DNA from: Marinobacter nanhaiticus D15-8W | GTDB taxonomy: Bacteria > Pseudomonadota > Gammaproteobacteria > Pseudomonadales > Oleiphilaceae | Assembly (NCBI RefSeq): GCF_036511935.1 | Contig: NZ_AP028878.1 | Coordinates: forward strand, 1,736,001 to 1,800,000 | Direction: 5' to 3' | Length of the DNA stretch: 64,000 bases | Shown here: in pieces, positions 1-9,863 of the stretch | Layout of the letters: every line of letters begins with the position of its first letter | How positions within the stretch are numbered: position 1 is the first letter of the stretch | The notes under the pieces: generated by a model | Seen by the model: the letters and a program-made list of their open reading frames with translations, nothing else | Database searches by the model: none | What the model was told of the DNA's origin: nothing | Program-made: the position numbers and the translations under genes

Positions 1-2316
1 GAAGCCGATGTAGGGCAACTGTTTGCCAATGAGGAATTCCAGGCGCGTCACGGGAGTGACGTAGAGGTTGGTGATTGAGCCGAGCTCTTTCTCACGCACG
101 ATGCCCAGGGCCATGAGGATGGCCGGGATAAAGATCAGCAGCATGGGTATCACCGCCGGGACCATGGCATCGAGGCTCCTGAAGTCCTGGTTGTACCGGT
201 AGCGGTCTTCGATTCCGAACGGGGCAAGAGAGATCTGGCTGCCGTAACTGCGCTGCATCAGGTCCTCCAGGTATGCGTAGTGCAAACCCTGGATGTAGCC
301 GGTAATCGTTTCACCTCGAAACGGCATGGCGCCGTCTACCCAGATGGCGATAGCGGTGTCCCGACCGCGCTTGAGGTCTTTACCGAAATGCGGGGGTATC
401 TCTATGGCCAGGCTGATGTCACCACTACGTAGCCGATTCTCCAATGCTTCCCGATCGGGGATGGGCGGCTGTTCCAGGAAATAGCGCGAGCCCGAGACTG
501 CAGCGATGTAGTCCCGGCTTTGTGGGGTTTGGTCGTAATCGAGCACGGCGAACCGAAGATCCTCGACGTCCATGGTGATGCCGTAGCCGAGGATAACCAT
601 CAGCAAGGCTGAACCGAGGAAGGCGAAAGCCAGTCGGATCGGATCTCGCATCAGTTCTTTCGCTTCCCGGCGGGAATAGGCGAACATACGGCCGGGACTG
701 AAAACCCTGCGAGGCTGCCTGCGGCCCGTTGACTCAGGTGCGGCCAGCAGGGCGCTTTGTTCGATCGGCCTACCCGTGTTCTGGTCCTCGCGCTCGAGCA
801 CCTTGATAAAGGCCTCTTCGAGGGTATCTGCCTGGTACTGCTCGACAAGTTTGTGGGGGCTGTCGCAGGCCAGTACGCTGCCTGCGTGCATCAGGGAAAC
901 ACGGTCGCAGCGCTCGCCTTCGTTCATGAAGTGGGTAGAAATGAAGATCGTGACGCCCTCCTCCCGTGAGAGAGCCATCAGCATTCGCCAGAAGTTGTCC
1001 CTGGCCAGCGGATCGACACCCGAGGTAGGTTCATCCAGGATCAATAACTCGGGCGAATGCACAAGCGCGACGGCCAGGGAGAGGCGCTGGCGCACCCCAA
1101 GGGGGAGCTCTGCCGCAACCTTGTCCATGACGGCTTCCAGATCGAACTGGCGTCCCAACTCGGCGATACGGGCCTCGATGGCGGTGCGGGGCAAATCAAA
1201 GAGACGGGCATGCAGGTCAAGATTCTGGCGAACGGTCAGCTCGCCATATAATGAGAACGACTGGGACATGTAGCCCACGCGCCGCCGAGCCGCCCGGTCA
1301 TGAAAATCCAGGGGCTGCCCGAACAACACCACCTCGCCCTTGCTCGGTTCCAGCAGCCCGGTCAGCATCTTCATCGTGGTTGTCTTCCCACAGCCATTGG
1401 AACCGAGGAAACCGAAGATTTCACCGCGTTCAATGCGGAAACTCACGTCGTTAACCGCCGTAAATTCGCCGAATCTCAGGGTTAGGTTTCGTGCCTCGAT
1501 AGCGATGGTATCGTCGCCGGTCCCATCTGGCTCGCGGGGCTGGATTTCCAGTTTTCGCGCGCCGTCGCGTCTGGATTCGGGGAGCAACTGAATGAACGCG
1601 TCGTCCAGATGGTCGGTTCGGGTTGCGGTCAGTAGCTCATGGGGTGCTCCGGAAGCGAGCACCCGACCAGCATCCATGGCGGCCAGCCAGTCGAAGCGTT
1701 CGGCCTCCTCCATGTAGGCGGTGGCCACCAAAACGCTCAACTGGTCCCGGTCCGCGCGGATGGTGTTGATTAATTCCCAGAAACGCCGACGGGACAGCGG
1801 GTCTACACCGGTAGTCGGCTCGTCGAGGATCAGCAAATCCGGATCGTGGATGAGGGCGCAGCACAGTGCCAGTTTCTGTTTCATGCCGCCGGATAGCTGA
1901 CCGGCGGGCCGTTCGATAAAACGGAGGAGATCGGTTGCGGCCAACAGCTGGTTAACCTTGTCCTTTTTGTATCGACCCCTCAGACCGAACAGGTCGGCGA
2001 AGAATTCCAGGTTCTCGCGGACGGTCAGGCTGGGGTAAAGATTGCCTCCGAGGCCTTGTGGCATATAGGCAATGCGTGGTGAAGCCGCCGCGCGAAAACG
2101 ACGGCTGCGCATGTTGCCGCCCAGCACCATGAGTTGACCCTGTTGCAGTTTGCGGGCACCCGCAACGAGGCCCAGAAGGGTCGACTTGCCGACACCGTCG
2201 GGTCCGATAATACCCGCCATGCAGCCGGCAGGTATCGCTAGCGAGATATCCGTCAATGCAGCGGTTCGGGCGTACCGGTGGCTGATGTCCTGAAGGAGGG
2301 CGACGGGTTCACGCAT
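1..2316 (-). CDS. rbbA: RbbA-like fused ABC transporter: two ATPase domains plus permease (3' end outside window)
   Basis: The frame is open from an ATG at 2316 to the left edge (772 codons), so the C-terminus is missing; E. coli RbbA has about 911 residues. Order: ATPase 1 with Walker [10 protein letters not shown] (38-46), signature LSGGMKQK (141-148) and Walker B ending D165-E166; ATPase 2 with Walker [10 protein letters not shown] (305-313), the variant signature LPLGVRQR and [13 protein letters not shown]; then an ABC-2 type permease from about residue 544, starting [12 protein letters not shown] and followed by a membrane helix. Two ATPases fused to one permease, with these Walker sequences, is the RbbA/YhiH layout. 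E. coli RbbA is described as a ribosome-associated ATPase, but the permease part and the HlyD neighbour suggest export. The start codon overlaps the last codons of the adaptor gene, so the two are one operon. A second permease (yhhJ) may follow beyond the edge. Confidence 0.88.
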   Translation of the reverse strand, partial: MREPVALLQDISHRYARTAALTDISLAIPAGCMAGIIGPDGVGKSTLLGLVAGARKLQQGQLMVLGGNMRSRRFRAAASPRIAYMPQGLGGNLYPSLTVRENLEFFADLFGLRGRYKKDKVNQLLAATDLLRFIERPAGQLSGGMKQKLALCCALIHDPDLLILDEPTTGVDPLSRRRFWELINTIRADRDQLSVLVATAYMEEAERFDWLAAMDAGRVLASGAPHELLTATRTDHLDDAFIQLLPESRRDGARKLEIQPREPDGTGDDTIAIEARNLTLRFGEFTAVNDVSFRIERGEIFGFLGSNGCGKTTTMKMLTGLLEPSKGEVVLFGQPLDFHDRAARRRVGYMSQSFSLYGELTVRQNLDLHARLFDLPRTAIEARIAELGRQFDLEAVMDKVAAELPLGVRQRLSLAVALVHSPELLILDEPTSGVDPLARDNFWRMLMALSREEGVTIFISTHFMNEGERCDRVSLMHAGSVLACDSPHKLVEQYQADTLEEAFIKVLEREDQNTGRPIEQSALLAAPESTGRRQPRRVFSPGRMFAYSRREAKELMRDPIRLAFAFLGSALLMVILGYGITMDVEDLRFAVLDYDQTPQSRDYIAAVSGSRYFLEQPPIPDREALENRLRSGDISLAIEIPPHFGKDLKRGRDTAIAIWVDGAMPFRGETITGYIQGLHYAYLEDLMQRSYGSQISLAPFGIEDRYRYNQDFRSLDAMVPAVIPMLLIFIPAILMALGIVREKELGSITNLYVTPVTRLEFLIGKQLPYIGF

Positions 2317-3307
2317 TGGGCAGGTTGACCTCGAGCGTGTCTGGCCAGGGCTGCTGGTCGTCGATCTTGATGTAGGCTTCGCCGGGCACGCCGGTCTTGA
2401 CGCGATCGCGATAGGCGTTGAGCAGTTCGGGATCGATCCGGATACGCACGCGGAACATAAGCTTGTCGCGCTCGGCGCGCGTTTCGACTGCCTTGGGGGT
2501 GAACTGCGCCTCTGCGGCTACGAAGCTGACGCTGGCGGGGATCACGTAGTCGGGGATGGCATCGAGAATAATACGGGCGTCAGAGCCCACCCGGACCTTA
2601 CCAGCCTGGCCCGTAGGCAAGAAGATGGTCATGTAGACGTCAGTCACGTCCAGCACGGTTGCGATCTTGCCGCCTGAAGCCAGGATTTCGCCGGGTTCGG
2701 CAAGCTTGTACAGCACGCGGCCGCCAACAGGCGTGGTCAGGAGACTGTCGTCCAGGCTGGTCTGGACCTGCTGGATGCTTGCCTCCGCGGCCTCGATACC
2801 GGCCTGGGCGGATTCCACCTGGACCTGCGCTGCGCGTAGCGCTGCTTTAGCCGTCTCGGCGGACGTCTGTGACTGGTCGACCTGTTCCCGTGACACATGG
2901 CCTTTCTCCACCAGCGAGGCCATGCGACGTAACTCGGCGTCGGCCAGACGCAGTTCCGCTATGCGCTGGGTGACCACGGCTTCGGCATGCCGCTTGGCTT
3001 CGATGGCCTGGCGCAGGTTGGCCTGGGCGGCACTGAGATTGGCTTCTAGCTCGTCAGTATCCATGCGGGCAACGGGCTGGTCTGCTTCCACCATGTCGCC
3101 CTCCCGGATCATGACCGATTCCAGGCGCCCTGGCAGGCGGGTGGCGATATCCACTTCGGTGGCCTCGATGCGGCCATTGCCGGAGGCTACGAACGGCGGT
3201 AACTGATCGGCACCGGGACGATACCGGTAGGCGACGATCACACCAATGATCAGAACGATAACGACCAATGCCCCCACCAGGGAGCGTGTCCGGGTTGGGT
3301 GGGTCAT
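2309..3307 (-). CDS. HlyD-family membrane fusion protein (YhiI-like)
   Basis: 332-residue periplasmic adaptor expected to work with the RbbA-like exporter encoded immediately downstream. One N-terminal membrane helix (about residues 10-27) is followed by a lipoyl half-motif ([22 protein letters not shown]), a long alpha-hairpin rich in Ala, Gln and Glu (about 85-185), a second lipoyl half ([17 protein letters not shown]) and a beta-barrel domain. An upstream TTG would add 18 residues, but the ATG at 3307 begins MTHPTRTRS right before the helix and has a weak AGAGG ribosome site, so it is preferred. The stop overlaps the rbbA start. The exported substrate cannot be read from the sequence. Confidence 0.85.
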   Translation of the reverse strand: MTHPTRTRSLVGALVVIVLIIGVIVAYRYRPGADQLPPFVASGNGRIEATEVDIATRLPGRLESVMIREGDMVEADQPVARMDTDELEANLSAAQANLRQAIEAKRHAEAVVTQRIAELRLADAELRRMASLVEKGHVSREQVDQSQTSAETAKAALRAAQVQVESAQAGIEAAEASIQQVQTSLDDSLLTTPVGGRVLYKLAEPGEILASGGKIATVLDVTDVYMTIFLPTGQAGKVRVGSDARIILDAIPDYVIPASVSFVAAEAQFTPKAVETRAERDKLMFRVRIRIDPELLNAYRDRVKTGVPGEAYIKIDDQQPWPDTLEVNLPNA

Positions 3308-3501
3308 GAATGCCTCTGGGTCTTTGCGGTAACAGGCGAAAAGTCCTATGGATAATAACAATACCGATAGCTGACGAAAGGGTCTTGATGTGGGTCAACG
3401 GACGTTCCGCGGGGGCGACTGGACACGATAACCGGGGCATTGACGCGACCTGGAGGCGCCGTTCACTCTGAAGGCATCCCTCATGGTGAAGGAGGACGCT
3501 A

Positions 3502-3825
3502 ATGAAACTCCTCTTCGTCTGTAGCGAGAACCGACTCCGCAGCCCCACGGCTGAAGCGGTCTTTTCGAGCTATCCCGATATTCAGGCGCTCAGTGCCGGC
3601 ATCAGCCCCGAGGCCAACCGCTCCGTGTCGACGGATCTGATCGAGTGGGCGGATGTGATCCTCGTGATGGACGCATTCCAGCGGGAATGGCTAATGAATG
3701 GCTTTGCGCTGCAACTGGAAAACAAAGAGGTGGTCAGCCTGGATATACCGGATCGCTTTCCGTTCATGGACCAGGAATTGGTGACTTTACTGGAAGAGCG
3801 CGTCGGAAAGGCGGTGAAGCTTTAG
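3502..3825 (+). CDS. Low-molecular-weight protein tyrosine phosphatase-like protein
   Basis: 107-residue cytoplasmic protein. The N-terminus MKLLFVCSENRLRSPTAEA carries the phosphatase loop C-x5-R (Cys7, Arg13) followed by Ser-Pro, as in low-molecular-weight tyrosine phosphatases. The protein is shorter than the usual 145-160 residues and resembles the short 'predicted protein tyrosine phosphatase' group (COG4551). The DIPDRFPFMD segment near residue 90 may supply the general acid. A strong AAGGAGG lies 7 nt before the ATG. It is transcribed divergently from the RbbA-like operon and converges on the GGDEF/EAL gene. Substrate unknown. Confidence 0.75.
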   Translation: MKLLFVCSENRLRSPTAEAVFSSYPDIQALSAGISPEANRSVSTDLIEWADVILVMDAFQREWLMNGFALQLENKEVVSLDIPDRFPFMDQELVTLLEERVGKAVKL

Positions 3826-3848
3826 CTTGGCGCCGGATTGGCGGCTAT

Positions 3849-6164
3849 TCAGGACAAGTCGGCGCCGGATCCGCCGGCGAGTTCAGGGCGATTTTTCTTG
3901 GCGAGCAAATAGGCTAGCAACTCATTTGAGGGCATCGGGCGGGCGAACAGGTAGCCCTGGCCCAACGGGCATTTCAGCTGACGCAGGATCTCGAGCTGCT
4001 CTTCAGTCTCGACACCCTCGGCGACCATCACGAGGTTGAGGCTCCGGCTCATCTGCAGGACCGCCTTTACCATCTCCAGGTTTTCGTGTTGCTCGGGCAC
4101 ATGGGTAAGGAACGATTTATCCAGCTTCAGTTTGCTGACCGGTAGCGCCCTCAGACGGCTCAGGGAGGAATAGCCCGTACCGAAATCGTCGATAGCAATC
4201 TCGAAGCCTTGCGCGTGAAGCCGTTCCAGGAAGGTCTCCACCTTGCGGACATCCGAAATCATCGAGCCTTCAGTCACTTCGAGCATCAGCGCCGCTGCGG
4301 GCAGGTTGTATTTGGTCAGCATCTGTTCAAGCTGCTCGACCAGGTCAGCCTGCCAGAGTTGGTTGACCGAGAGGTTCAGCGCCAAACGCAGGTTCGGTTC
4401 TACTTCCCGGCATTGGGCAAGGGTATGGCCTGCCTGCTCCAACAGCATCTGGCCGGTACGTGAGATCAGGCCGGTTTCTTCAAGGGTTTGCAGGAATTCC
4501 ACCGGAGATACCACCGTGCCGTCCTGACGGTTCAGGCGCATGAGGGCTTCGACATATTCCACCTGGCCGGTCTCGATATCGACGATGGGCTGGAAGTGGG
4601 CGCTGAAGGCGCCGTCATGCACTGCCCGATGGAGGTCATTCTTCAGGACCAGCTTTTCTCGCTGCTTTACGGAGAGGTCGTTGTAGTAGAAGCGAAAATC
4701 GCCGCCGCCGGCTGATTTGGCCTCGTACATGGCAATATCGGCGCAATTGACCAGGCTACTGGCCTGGTCGGTGTCGTCGGGGTAAAGGCTTATGCCGATA
4801 CTGGTTCCCAGGTGATGCTCCATCTCGCCATCCACGAACGACTGCTGCAGGCCTTCCACCAGCCGTTGGGCGAGCCGTGCGGCAGCTTCAGCGACAGCGT
4901 TCCGAGGCGTCAGTGATGCTGCTATGGCTTCATCGGTCGCGTCGAACCGCATCAGGATCAGGAACTCGTCGCCGCCGAGACGCGCGACGAAATCTTCTTC
5001 CCGGGCTATGTTTCGCAGACGGCCAGCCACCTGATACAGCAGTCGATCGCCGACTTCATGACCCAGGCTGTCGTTGATGCGCTTGAAGCCGTCAAGGTCG
5101 ACAAATAGCACCGCCGCATAGCGCTTATGGCGGGATAACTCGGCATCGAGTTTGTTCAGTTCTTCCATCACCCACTGACGATTGGGCAGGTGGGTGAGCG
5201 AATCCCGATACGCCCGGTTCCAGGCCAGCGTGCGTTGCTCCTGCAGGTTGGTCCGCAGGCGCAGGGCGCTGACGCCGAAGGCCAGGTTGGCTGCAAGTCG
5301 CTCCAGCAGCATGATTTCGTCGGCGGTAAACGCATTGGTATGGGCGCTATAGATGGCGAGCAGGCCCTTCTCGCCGTCGTCGATTTCCAACGGCAATGCG
5401 AGCGTGGAAGCGATACCGTGCGCAAGGGCAGCCTCCCGCCAGGGCGCGAACTCGGGATCCGTAGCCACATTCTGGCACACGATTGGACGCTGCTCGTTGA
5501 TAGCCCGCCCTGCCGGTCCCTTGCTGAAGTCGTCGTTTTTCTTCCACCGGACGACCAGGTGCTTCATGTACGGTTCGAGCTCACCCGCATGTGCCAGGAC
5601 GTCCACGCTATGATCGTCGTCCTCCCTGGCGATACCCATCCATACCAGGTTGTAATCGCTGAGCTCAATCAATTTCTCGAGCACGGCACTGATGAGCTGA
5701 CACTCCGTGTCGCCGCGCAATACGGTCTCGTTGCAGGCCGCCAACACTTTATAGGCCCGGTTTGTTCGCGTCCGGTCTTTCTGGGCGGTGTCCAATTCCG
5801 ACTGTTGCTGGAGCGAGAGGCTGCGCAGGCGTATCAGGTTGTCCACCCGGGCCGCCAATTCAGCGCTGCTGACCGGCTTGAGCAGGACTTCGTTGATTTC
5901 GTTACCCAGCAGCTCACGTACTTGGCCCATCTGACTCTGCTGCAGGATTAACAGTACCGGGAGCACTGCCGGTGCATTCAGCCGCCTCAAGGCACGCAGG
6001 TCCCGACGCAATCGGGTGAAGGTGGTCAGGTCCAGTACGGCGACGTCAAAAGGTTCTTCCGGCAAGCGCCCCGAGCGTGAAAACTCAAGGTCATGGTCGG
6101 GCAAGACATCCCTGAAGATGCGTTCGTTACCGGTATGTCCTAATGATACGAATAGGCGTGCCAA
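3849..6164 (-). CDS. Pseudo-receiver/GAF/GGDEF/EAL cyclic-di-GMP signalling protein
   Basis: 771 residues. Residues 1-115 are receiver-like, with a possible phospho-acceptor Asp45 and the KPV lysine, but the N-terminal acidic pair is replaced (MARLFVSLGHTGN), so phosphorylation is doubtful. A GAF domain spans about 150-300. The GGDEF site (397-401) is intact and preceded by REED, an RxxD product-inhibition site at the correct distance. The EAL site (539-541), DDFGTGYSSL and the later KLDKSF and AEGVET motifs are intact, so both synthesis and breakdown of c-di-GMP are possible. The start is TTG with a strong GAGGAGG 7 nt upstream; that Shine-Dalgarno abuts the stop of the KaiC-like gene 12 bp upstream, indicating translational coupling. 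Confidence 0.88.
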   Translation of the reverse strand: MARLFVSLGHTGNERIFRDVLPDHDLEFSRSGRLPEEPFDVAVLDLTTFTRLRRDLRALRRLNAPAVLPVLLILQQSQMGQVRELLGNEINEVLLKPVSSAELAARVDNLIRLRSLSLQQQSELDTAQKDRTRTNRAYKVLAACNETVLRGDTECQLISAVLEKLIELSDYNLVWMGIAREDDDHSVDVLAHAGELEPYMKHLVVRWKKNDDFSKGPAGRAINEQRPIVCQNVATDPEFAPWREAALAHGIASTLALPLEIDDGEKGLLAIYSAHTNAFTADEIMLLERLAANLAFGVSALRLRTNLQEQRTLAWNRAYRDSLTHLPNRQWVMEELNKLDAELSRHKRYAAVLFVDLDGFKRINDSLGHEVGDRLLYQVAGRLRNIAREEDFVARLGGDEFLILMRFDATDEAIAASLTPRNAVAEAAARLAQRLVEGLQQSFVDGEMEHHLGTSIGISLYPDDTDQASSLVNCADIAMYEAKSAGGGDFRFYYNDLSVKQREKLVLKNDLHRAVHDGAFSAHFQPIVDIETGQVEYVEALMRLNRQDGTVVSPVEFLQTLEETGLISRTGQMLLEQAGHTLAQCREVEPNLRLALNLSVNQLWQADLVEQLEQMLTKYNLPAAALMLEVTEGSMISDVRKVETFLERLHAQGFEIAIDDFGTGYSSLSRLRALPVSKLKLDKSFLTHVPEQHENLEMVKAVLQMSRSLNLVMVAEGVETEEQLEILRQLKCPLGQGYLFARPMPSNELLAYLLAKKNRPELAGGSGADLS

Positions 6165-6176
6165 CAGCTGGCCTCC

Positions 6177-7679
6177 TCAGGTTCCGGCAACGTCATCCTG
6201 ATGCTCGAAAGGGTACCAGGGTAGGCCGCGCAGGATACCACGCAGGTGGCGCAAAGGCTTTCCTACGCGAATACCCTCGCCGGTAATTTCCAGTTCCCGC
6301 AAGCTTTTTTCGTAGTCCCCGGTGCGTTTCTTCAGCACGCCGATGGTCTTGCGGACTTCACCGCGGACCTCCAGGTAACGCAACAGGATCAGCGTATCTC
6401 CCAGGTAGCTGATACTCGGATCCGTAGGCTGAACGTTGTCGGTGGCAATCATGGGCGTTTCGTTGACGATAATGACCGTGACGCCCATGCCAACGAGGTA
6501 ACGACACAGTGCGTGCAGGCGCTCGATGATTTCCTCGCCCGCCACGGAAAGTTTGGATACGGAAATCTGGTAACCGGAGGAGCTGTCCAGCATGACCGTC
6601 TTGACACCTCTCTGTTCAACTTCATGACGCACCGACAATGCAAGTTCGTCGGGTGAGTAACGCATGGGCTCGATGGAGGTGATCTGCAAGGCGCCACTCT
6701 CGATCATTTCATCCACGGGCATATTAATCTGCCGGCAGCGCGAGAGCATGGTCTGGCTGTGTTCTTCAAAGGTATAGACCACGCTGCGTTCCCCGCGGCG
6801 TGCAGCTGATCTCAGGAACTGCATGCCAAGCGTGGTTTTGCCGACGCCTGTAGGGCCAGCCACGATCGTAACGGTGCCCCGTTCGATACCGCCGCCAAGC
6901 AGATCGTCGACTTCCTTGATCTCGCTGGAAACCGTCTCGCGGTGAAACTCGCGGGAATGGTCCTCTGGGATCAGGCGAGGGAACACCTCCATTCCACGGG
7001 AGGTGAGCCGCATGAAGTGAGCCCCGTCGGAATACCCGGAACCGCGGAACTTGGTCATATGGATGCTGCGACCCTCGCGCATGTTCTTCAATTCGACGAT
7101 GCCGTCACAAATAAACTGAAGGTCGCCGCCCGCGTTCTCGCTGAACGTCGCTGAACCGGACTCGGAGGTGAAGAGGACCGTTGCGCCGGTGTCGGTCAGG
7201 AAATTCAGCAGCGACTGGCACTGGCGGCGAAACTGGTAGCTGTCGGGTGCCAGGTAGAGCAGGGTGGACAGCGGCTCGATGACGATTCTGGTGGGACGAT
7301 GGCGCTCGACCGCGTCGCAGATCGACTCCAGGATAGGGCTTAGCCCCAGCTCCGAGCTTGGCACCACGTCGAACGCCGAACGGATTTCTTCGCTGAGATC
7401 TCCCGGTGACATGTCCTCGAAATGCAGGCGCGGGGAGGTCAGCCCAAGGCTTTCGGAGAGCCAGCGTATGGTCTGCCCGTTCTTGTCGAAAGTGACGTAG
7501 AGTGTGTCTTCGTCGGGGTTCTGGGTGAGGAAATGCAGGCAGAGGGTTGTCTTGCCGCTGCCAGGTCCGCCGCTGACCATATAGGTTCGTTGGCTGAGAA
7601 GCCCACCATCGGTAATTTCGTCCAGGCCGGCGATGCCGGTAGAGATACGTTCGACCACGACAGGTGTTCTCCTTGTCAT
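6177..7679 (-). CDS. KaiC-like two-domain ATPase
   Basis: 500 residues with two RecA/KaiC ATPase domains: Walker A GGPGSGKTT (37-45) and GPTGVGKTT (275-283). In the second domain the catalytic Glu pair is present (YTFEEHSQ). In the first, the aligned pair is Asp-Lys (VTFDKNGQ, residues 65-66), suggesting impaired hydrolysis. In the region matching the cyanobacterial KaiC phosphosites (Ser431-Thr432) this protein has SISYLGD, so the Ser is kept and the Thr is Tyr. No kaiA or kaiB gene is nearby. It is the first gene of a two-gene operon with a c-di-GMP protein, which points to a signalling rather than a clock role. An AAAGGTG lies 6 nt before the ATG. Confidence 0.85.
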   Translation of the reverse strand: MTRRTPVVVERISTGIAGLDEITDGGLLSQRTYMVSGGPGSGKTTLCLHFLTQNPDEDTLYVTFDKNGQTIRWLSESLGLTSPRLHFEDMSPGDLSEEIRSAFDVVPSSELGLSPILESICDAVERHRPTRIVIEPLSTLLYLAPDSYQFRRQCQSLLNFLTDTGATVLFTSESGSATFSENAGGDLQFICDGIVELKNMREGRSIHMTKFRGSGYSDGAHFMRLTSRGMEVFPRLIPEDHSREFHRETVSSEIKEVDDLLGGGIERGTVTIVAGPTGVGKTTLGMQFLRSAARRGERSVVYTFEEHSQTMLSRCRQINMPVDEMIESGALQITSIEPMRYSPDELALSVRHEVEQRGVKTVMLDSSSGYQISVSKLSVAGEEIIERLHALCRYLVGMGVTVIIVNETPMIATDNVQPTDPSISYLGDTLILLRYLEVRGEVRKTIGVLKKRTGDYEKSLRELEITGEGIRVGKPLRHLRGILRGLPWYPFEHQDDVAGT

Positions 7680-7935
7680 CCGACACCTTTATCCCGACTG
7701 GGGCAGCGATGGTGTCGAAAAAATGTGTCCTCAAACGAGGTTTGATGTTCAGTCCCTGAGGCTGGGAACGTCCGACGAGGGATGACCGGCACTTTGGGTG
7801 CTCTTTTCCAGTGTGGATCTCCGGCGCCCGAGAGGTTCCGCAACTCCTTGATTGGCCGAGTGTTCAGTGCGACTTTGCACACTTAAGAGCAATAGGGTGC
7901 ACGGTGGCCAGAACATAGGATAAGGGTGCGCAAAA
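7680..7935. other. Intergenic region upstream of the kaiC-like gene
   Basis: 256 bp between the end of the polymerase-domain gene and the KaiC-like gene, both on the minus strand. It should hold the promoter of the kaiC-like operon, but I could not pick out a convincing -35/-10 pair or an intrinsic terminator. Confidence 0.5.
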
Positions 7936-8853
7936 TTAACCGTTTGTGCTCAGCTTTTTGAGGGCCTCCGCTACATTTCCTGGCTTAACGGCATGACGCT
8001 GCATGCCGCTCCAGGGGTCGCCTCGGTCCTCTACGCGTTTCATGATGTTTTCCAGATCGAATGTTTGGGGTTTGACCGCTTTGTCGTCAAGCTCCTCCCA
8101 TTCCAATGGCGTCGCTATCGGTGCGCCGGGCTTGGCACGCACGGCGTAAGGTGCCACGGCGGTCTGGCCAAAGGCGTTGCGCATGACATCCAGGTAAATG
8201 CGACCCTTGCGTTTGTTCTTGCGCTGCTCGGTGGTGAGCTCGTCCGGGTGCTGGTCGGCCAGCCAACGGGCAAGCTCCTGTGCCATATCGCGCACGCTGT
8301 CGAAGCCTGCTTCCGGTCGTAGGGGCGCGACCACATGAACGCCCTTGGAGCCGGTGGTCATGACATAGGGTGTCATTCCCAATTCGCGCATGGCTTCAGC
8401 CACCCAGCGCGCCGCCTCACGCACCGGGCCGAAATCCTCGCCGGGCGGGTCCAGGTCGAAGATCAGGGTGTCCGGCTTTTCGATGTTGGCCTGCTCGCTT
8501 AGCCAGCGGTGGAGCGTGATCACGCCCTGATCCGCCAGGTAGACCAATGCAGCCTTGTGGTTGGCCAGGACATGCCGCACCTCGCCGGTATTGCCGCCGT
8601 GGTCCACCGCGAGTTCGTCCAGCCAGTCCGGGTAGTGGTCGGATCTGTTCTGCTGGAAAAAACCGCTCTTGCCGATGCCGTCAGGGAACCGGTGCAGGGT
8701 AAGTGGACGGCCCTTGATATGGGGCAGCATGGTGTCGGCGATCTGCTCGTAATAGTCCACCAGGTCGCCTTTGGTGAATTTTGCGTCGGGGAAATAGACC
8801 TTGTCGGCATTTGATAGATCGATGGTGTAACGGCCAATCTTGCGTTCAGTCAT
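7936..8853 (-). CDS. Stand-alone LigD-type polymerase/primase domain protein
   Basis: 305 residues matching the polymerase (archaeo-eukaryotic primase-like) domain of LigD, which fills gaps and adds nucleotides at broken ends in non-homologous end joining. The metal-binding Asp-x-Asp is in TLIFDLDPPGE, and the third acid is in RIYLDVMRN. GRPLTLHRFPDGIGKSGFFQ, the histidine-containing TGSKGVHVV and AKPGAPIATPLEW are typical. Its ATG overlaps the stop of the ligase gene by 4 bp, so together they form a split version of the ligase and polymerase parts of LigD, without the phosphoesterase part. No Ku gene is adjacent; Ku could come from the operon at 45.6-47.5 kb. Confidence 0.9.
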   Translation of the reverse strand: MTERKIGRYTIDLSNADKVYFPDAKFTKGDLVDYYEQIADTMLPHIKGRPLTLHRFPDGIGKSGFFQQNRSDHYPDWLDELAVDHGGNTGEVRHVLANHKAALVYLADQGVITLHRWLSEQANIEKPDTLIFDLDPPGEDFGPVREAARWVAEAMRELGMTPYVMTTGSKGVHVVAPLRPEAGFDSVRDMAQELARWLADQHPDELTTEQRKNKRKGRIYLDVMRNAFGQTAVAPYAVRAKPGAPIATPLEWEELDDKAVKPQTFDLENIMKRVEDRGDPWSGMQRHAVKPGNVAEALKKLSTNG

Positions 8854-9863
8854 GAGCGTGCTCCCGGTTCTTCCTTGACGACGTCCTTCGGTGATTTATC
8901 GTCGCGAAGCCCCATGTATTTGGGGTGTCTAAGGCGGTTATCACTCGTCCATTCGGTGAAGCCGATCTCCGCGACCAGTTCGGGTCTAACCCAGTGGACC
9001 CCCTTGGTCTTGGCCTTCGACGCGTCAACGACCGGGGCCGACTTGCGTTCCAGCCGTGTCAGCTTGCCGTGCAGCGACTTCAACTCCTTTTCGTCGAAGC
9101 CGGTACCGACCCTGCCAGCGAAGTGCAGCTGGTCATTATCGTAGAAACCGAGCAGCAGGGCGCCGAACCCTGTTCGTTGGCCCTCCGGGTCTGTGTAGCC
9201 CACGATGACCAGTTCCTGCTGATTGACGCACTTGAACTTGAGCCATTTCCTGGAGCGGCCTTTCCGGTAGGCGGCGTTGGCGTCCTTTGCGATTAACCCT
9301 TCCCAGCCTTTCTTGCAGGCCTCTTCGAGGTAACGCTCGCCTTCCTTGTCGCGGTGCTCCGTGTAACGCAACGGTTCCTTGAACGTCAGCGCGTCTTTTA
9401 GTAATTGCTTGCGTTGACGCAGGGGCAGCTGGCTGGTGTCGTAACCATCGAAGTAGAGCAGGTCGAAGATGTAGTAGTAGACCGTGACCTCGGACTTACG
9501 CGCCTCGTCCTCATCCTTGATCTGCATGCGCTTCTGCAGCCGGGCGAAGCTGCTGGTATCACCGTCGAAGGCGACGATCTCGCCATCGACCACAAAAGCG
9601 GTGTCGTGGTTGGCCAGGGCTTCCCGCAGTTCAGGGTAGGTGGCATCGAGCGATTTGGGCTTGCGAGAGTAGAGATGTGTGGTTTTGCCATCGTGGAAGG
9701 CCAGGCAACGCTCGCCATCGAGTTTGCGCTCGAACAGCCAATCCGGGTCGGAGAAATGGTTGTCGGTGAGGGTGGCGAGCATCGGATTCACTTCCGATGG
9801 CATCTTCGTCTTGCTCAGCTTCTCCTGAGCGTCCTTATCGAGCTGGTCGAACCATTTGGGCAT
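8850..9863 (-). CDS. ATP-dependent DNA ligase (LigD ligase-domain type)
   Basis: 337 residues. The adenylation motif ERKLDGER contains the Lys that takes AMP (K-x-D-G-x-R), followed by VDGEIVAFD, the GWEGLIAKD motif and KWLKFKC. The C-terminal part is an OB-fold with VGTGFDEKEL and the usual WVRPELVAEIGFTEWT. Length and order match the ligase domain of LigD without the phosphoesterase or polymerase parts. AAAGGAG lies 9 nt before the ATG. It is the first gene of a two-gene operon with the polymerase-domain gene and presumably seals ends in a second end-joining route. Confidence 0.9.
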   Translation of the reverse strand: MPKWFDQLDKDAQEKLSKTKMPSEVNPMLATLTDNHFSDPDWLFERKLDGERCLAFHDGKTTHLYSRKPKSLDATYPELREALANHDTAFVVDGEIVAFDGDTSSFARLQKRMQIKDEDEARKSEVTVYYYIFDLLYFDGYDTSQLPLRQRKQLLKDALTFKEPLRYTEHRDKEGERYLEEACKKGWEGLIAKDANAAYRKGRSRKWLKFKCVNQQELVIVGYTDPEGQRTGFGALLLGFYDNDQLHFAGRVGTGFDEKELKSLHGKLTRLERKSAPVVDASKAKTKGVHWVRPELVAEIGFTEWTSDNRLRHPKYMGLRDDKSPKDVVKEEPGARS

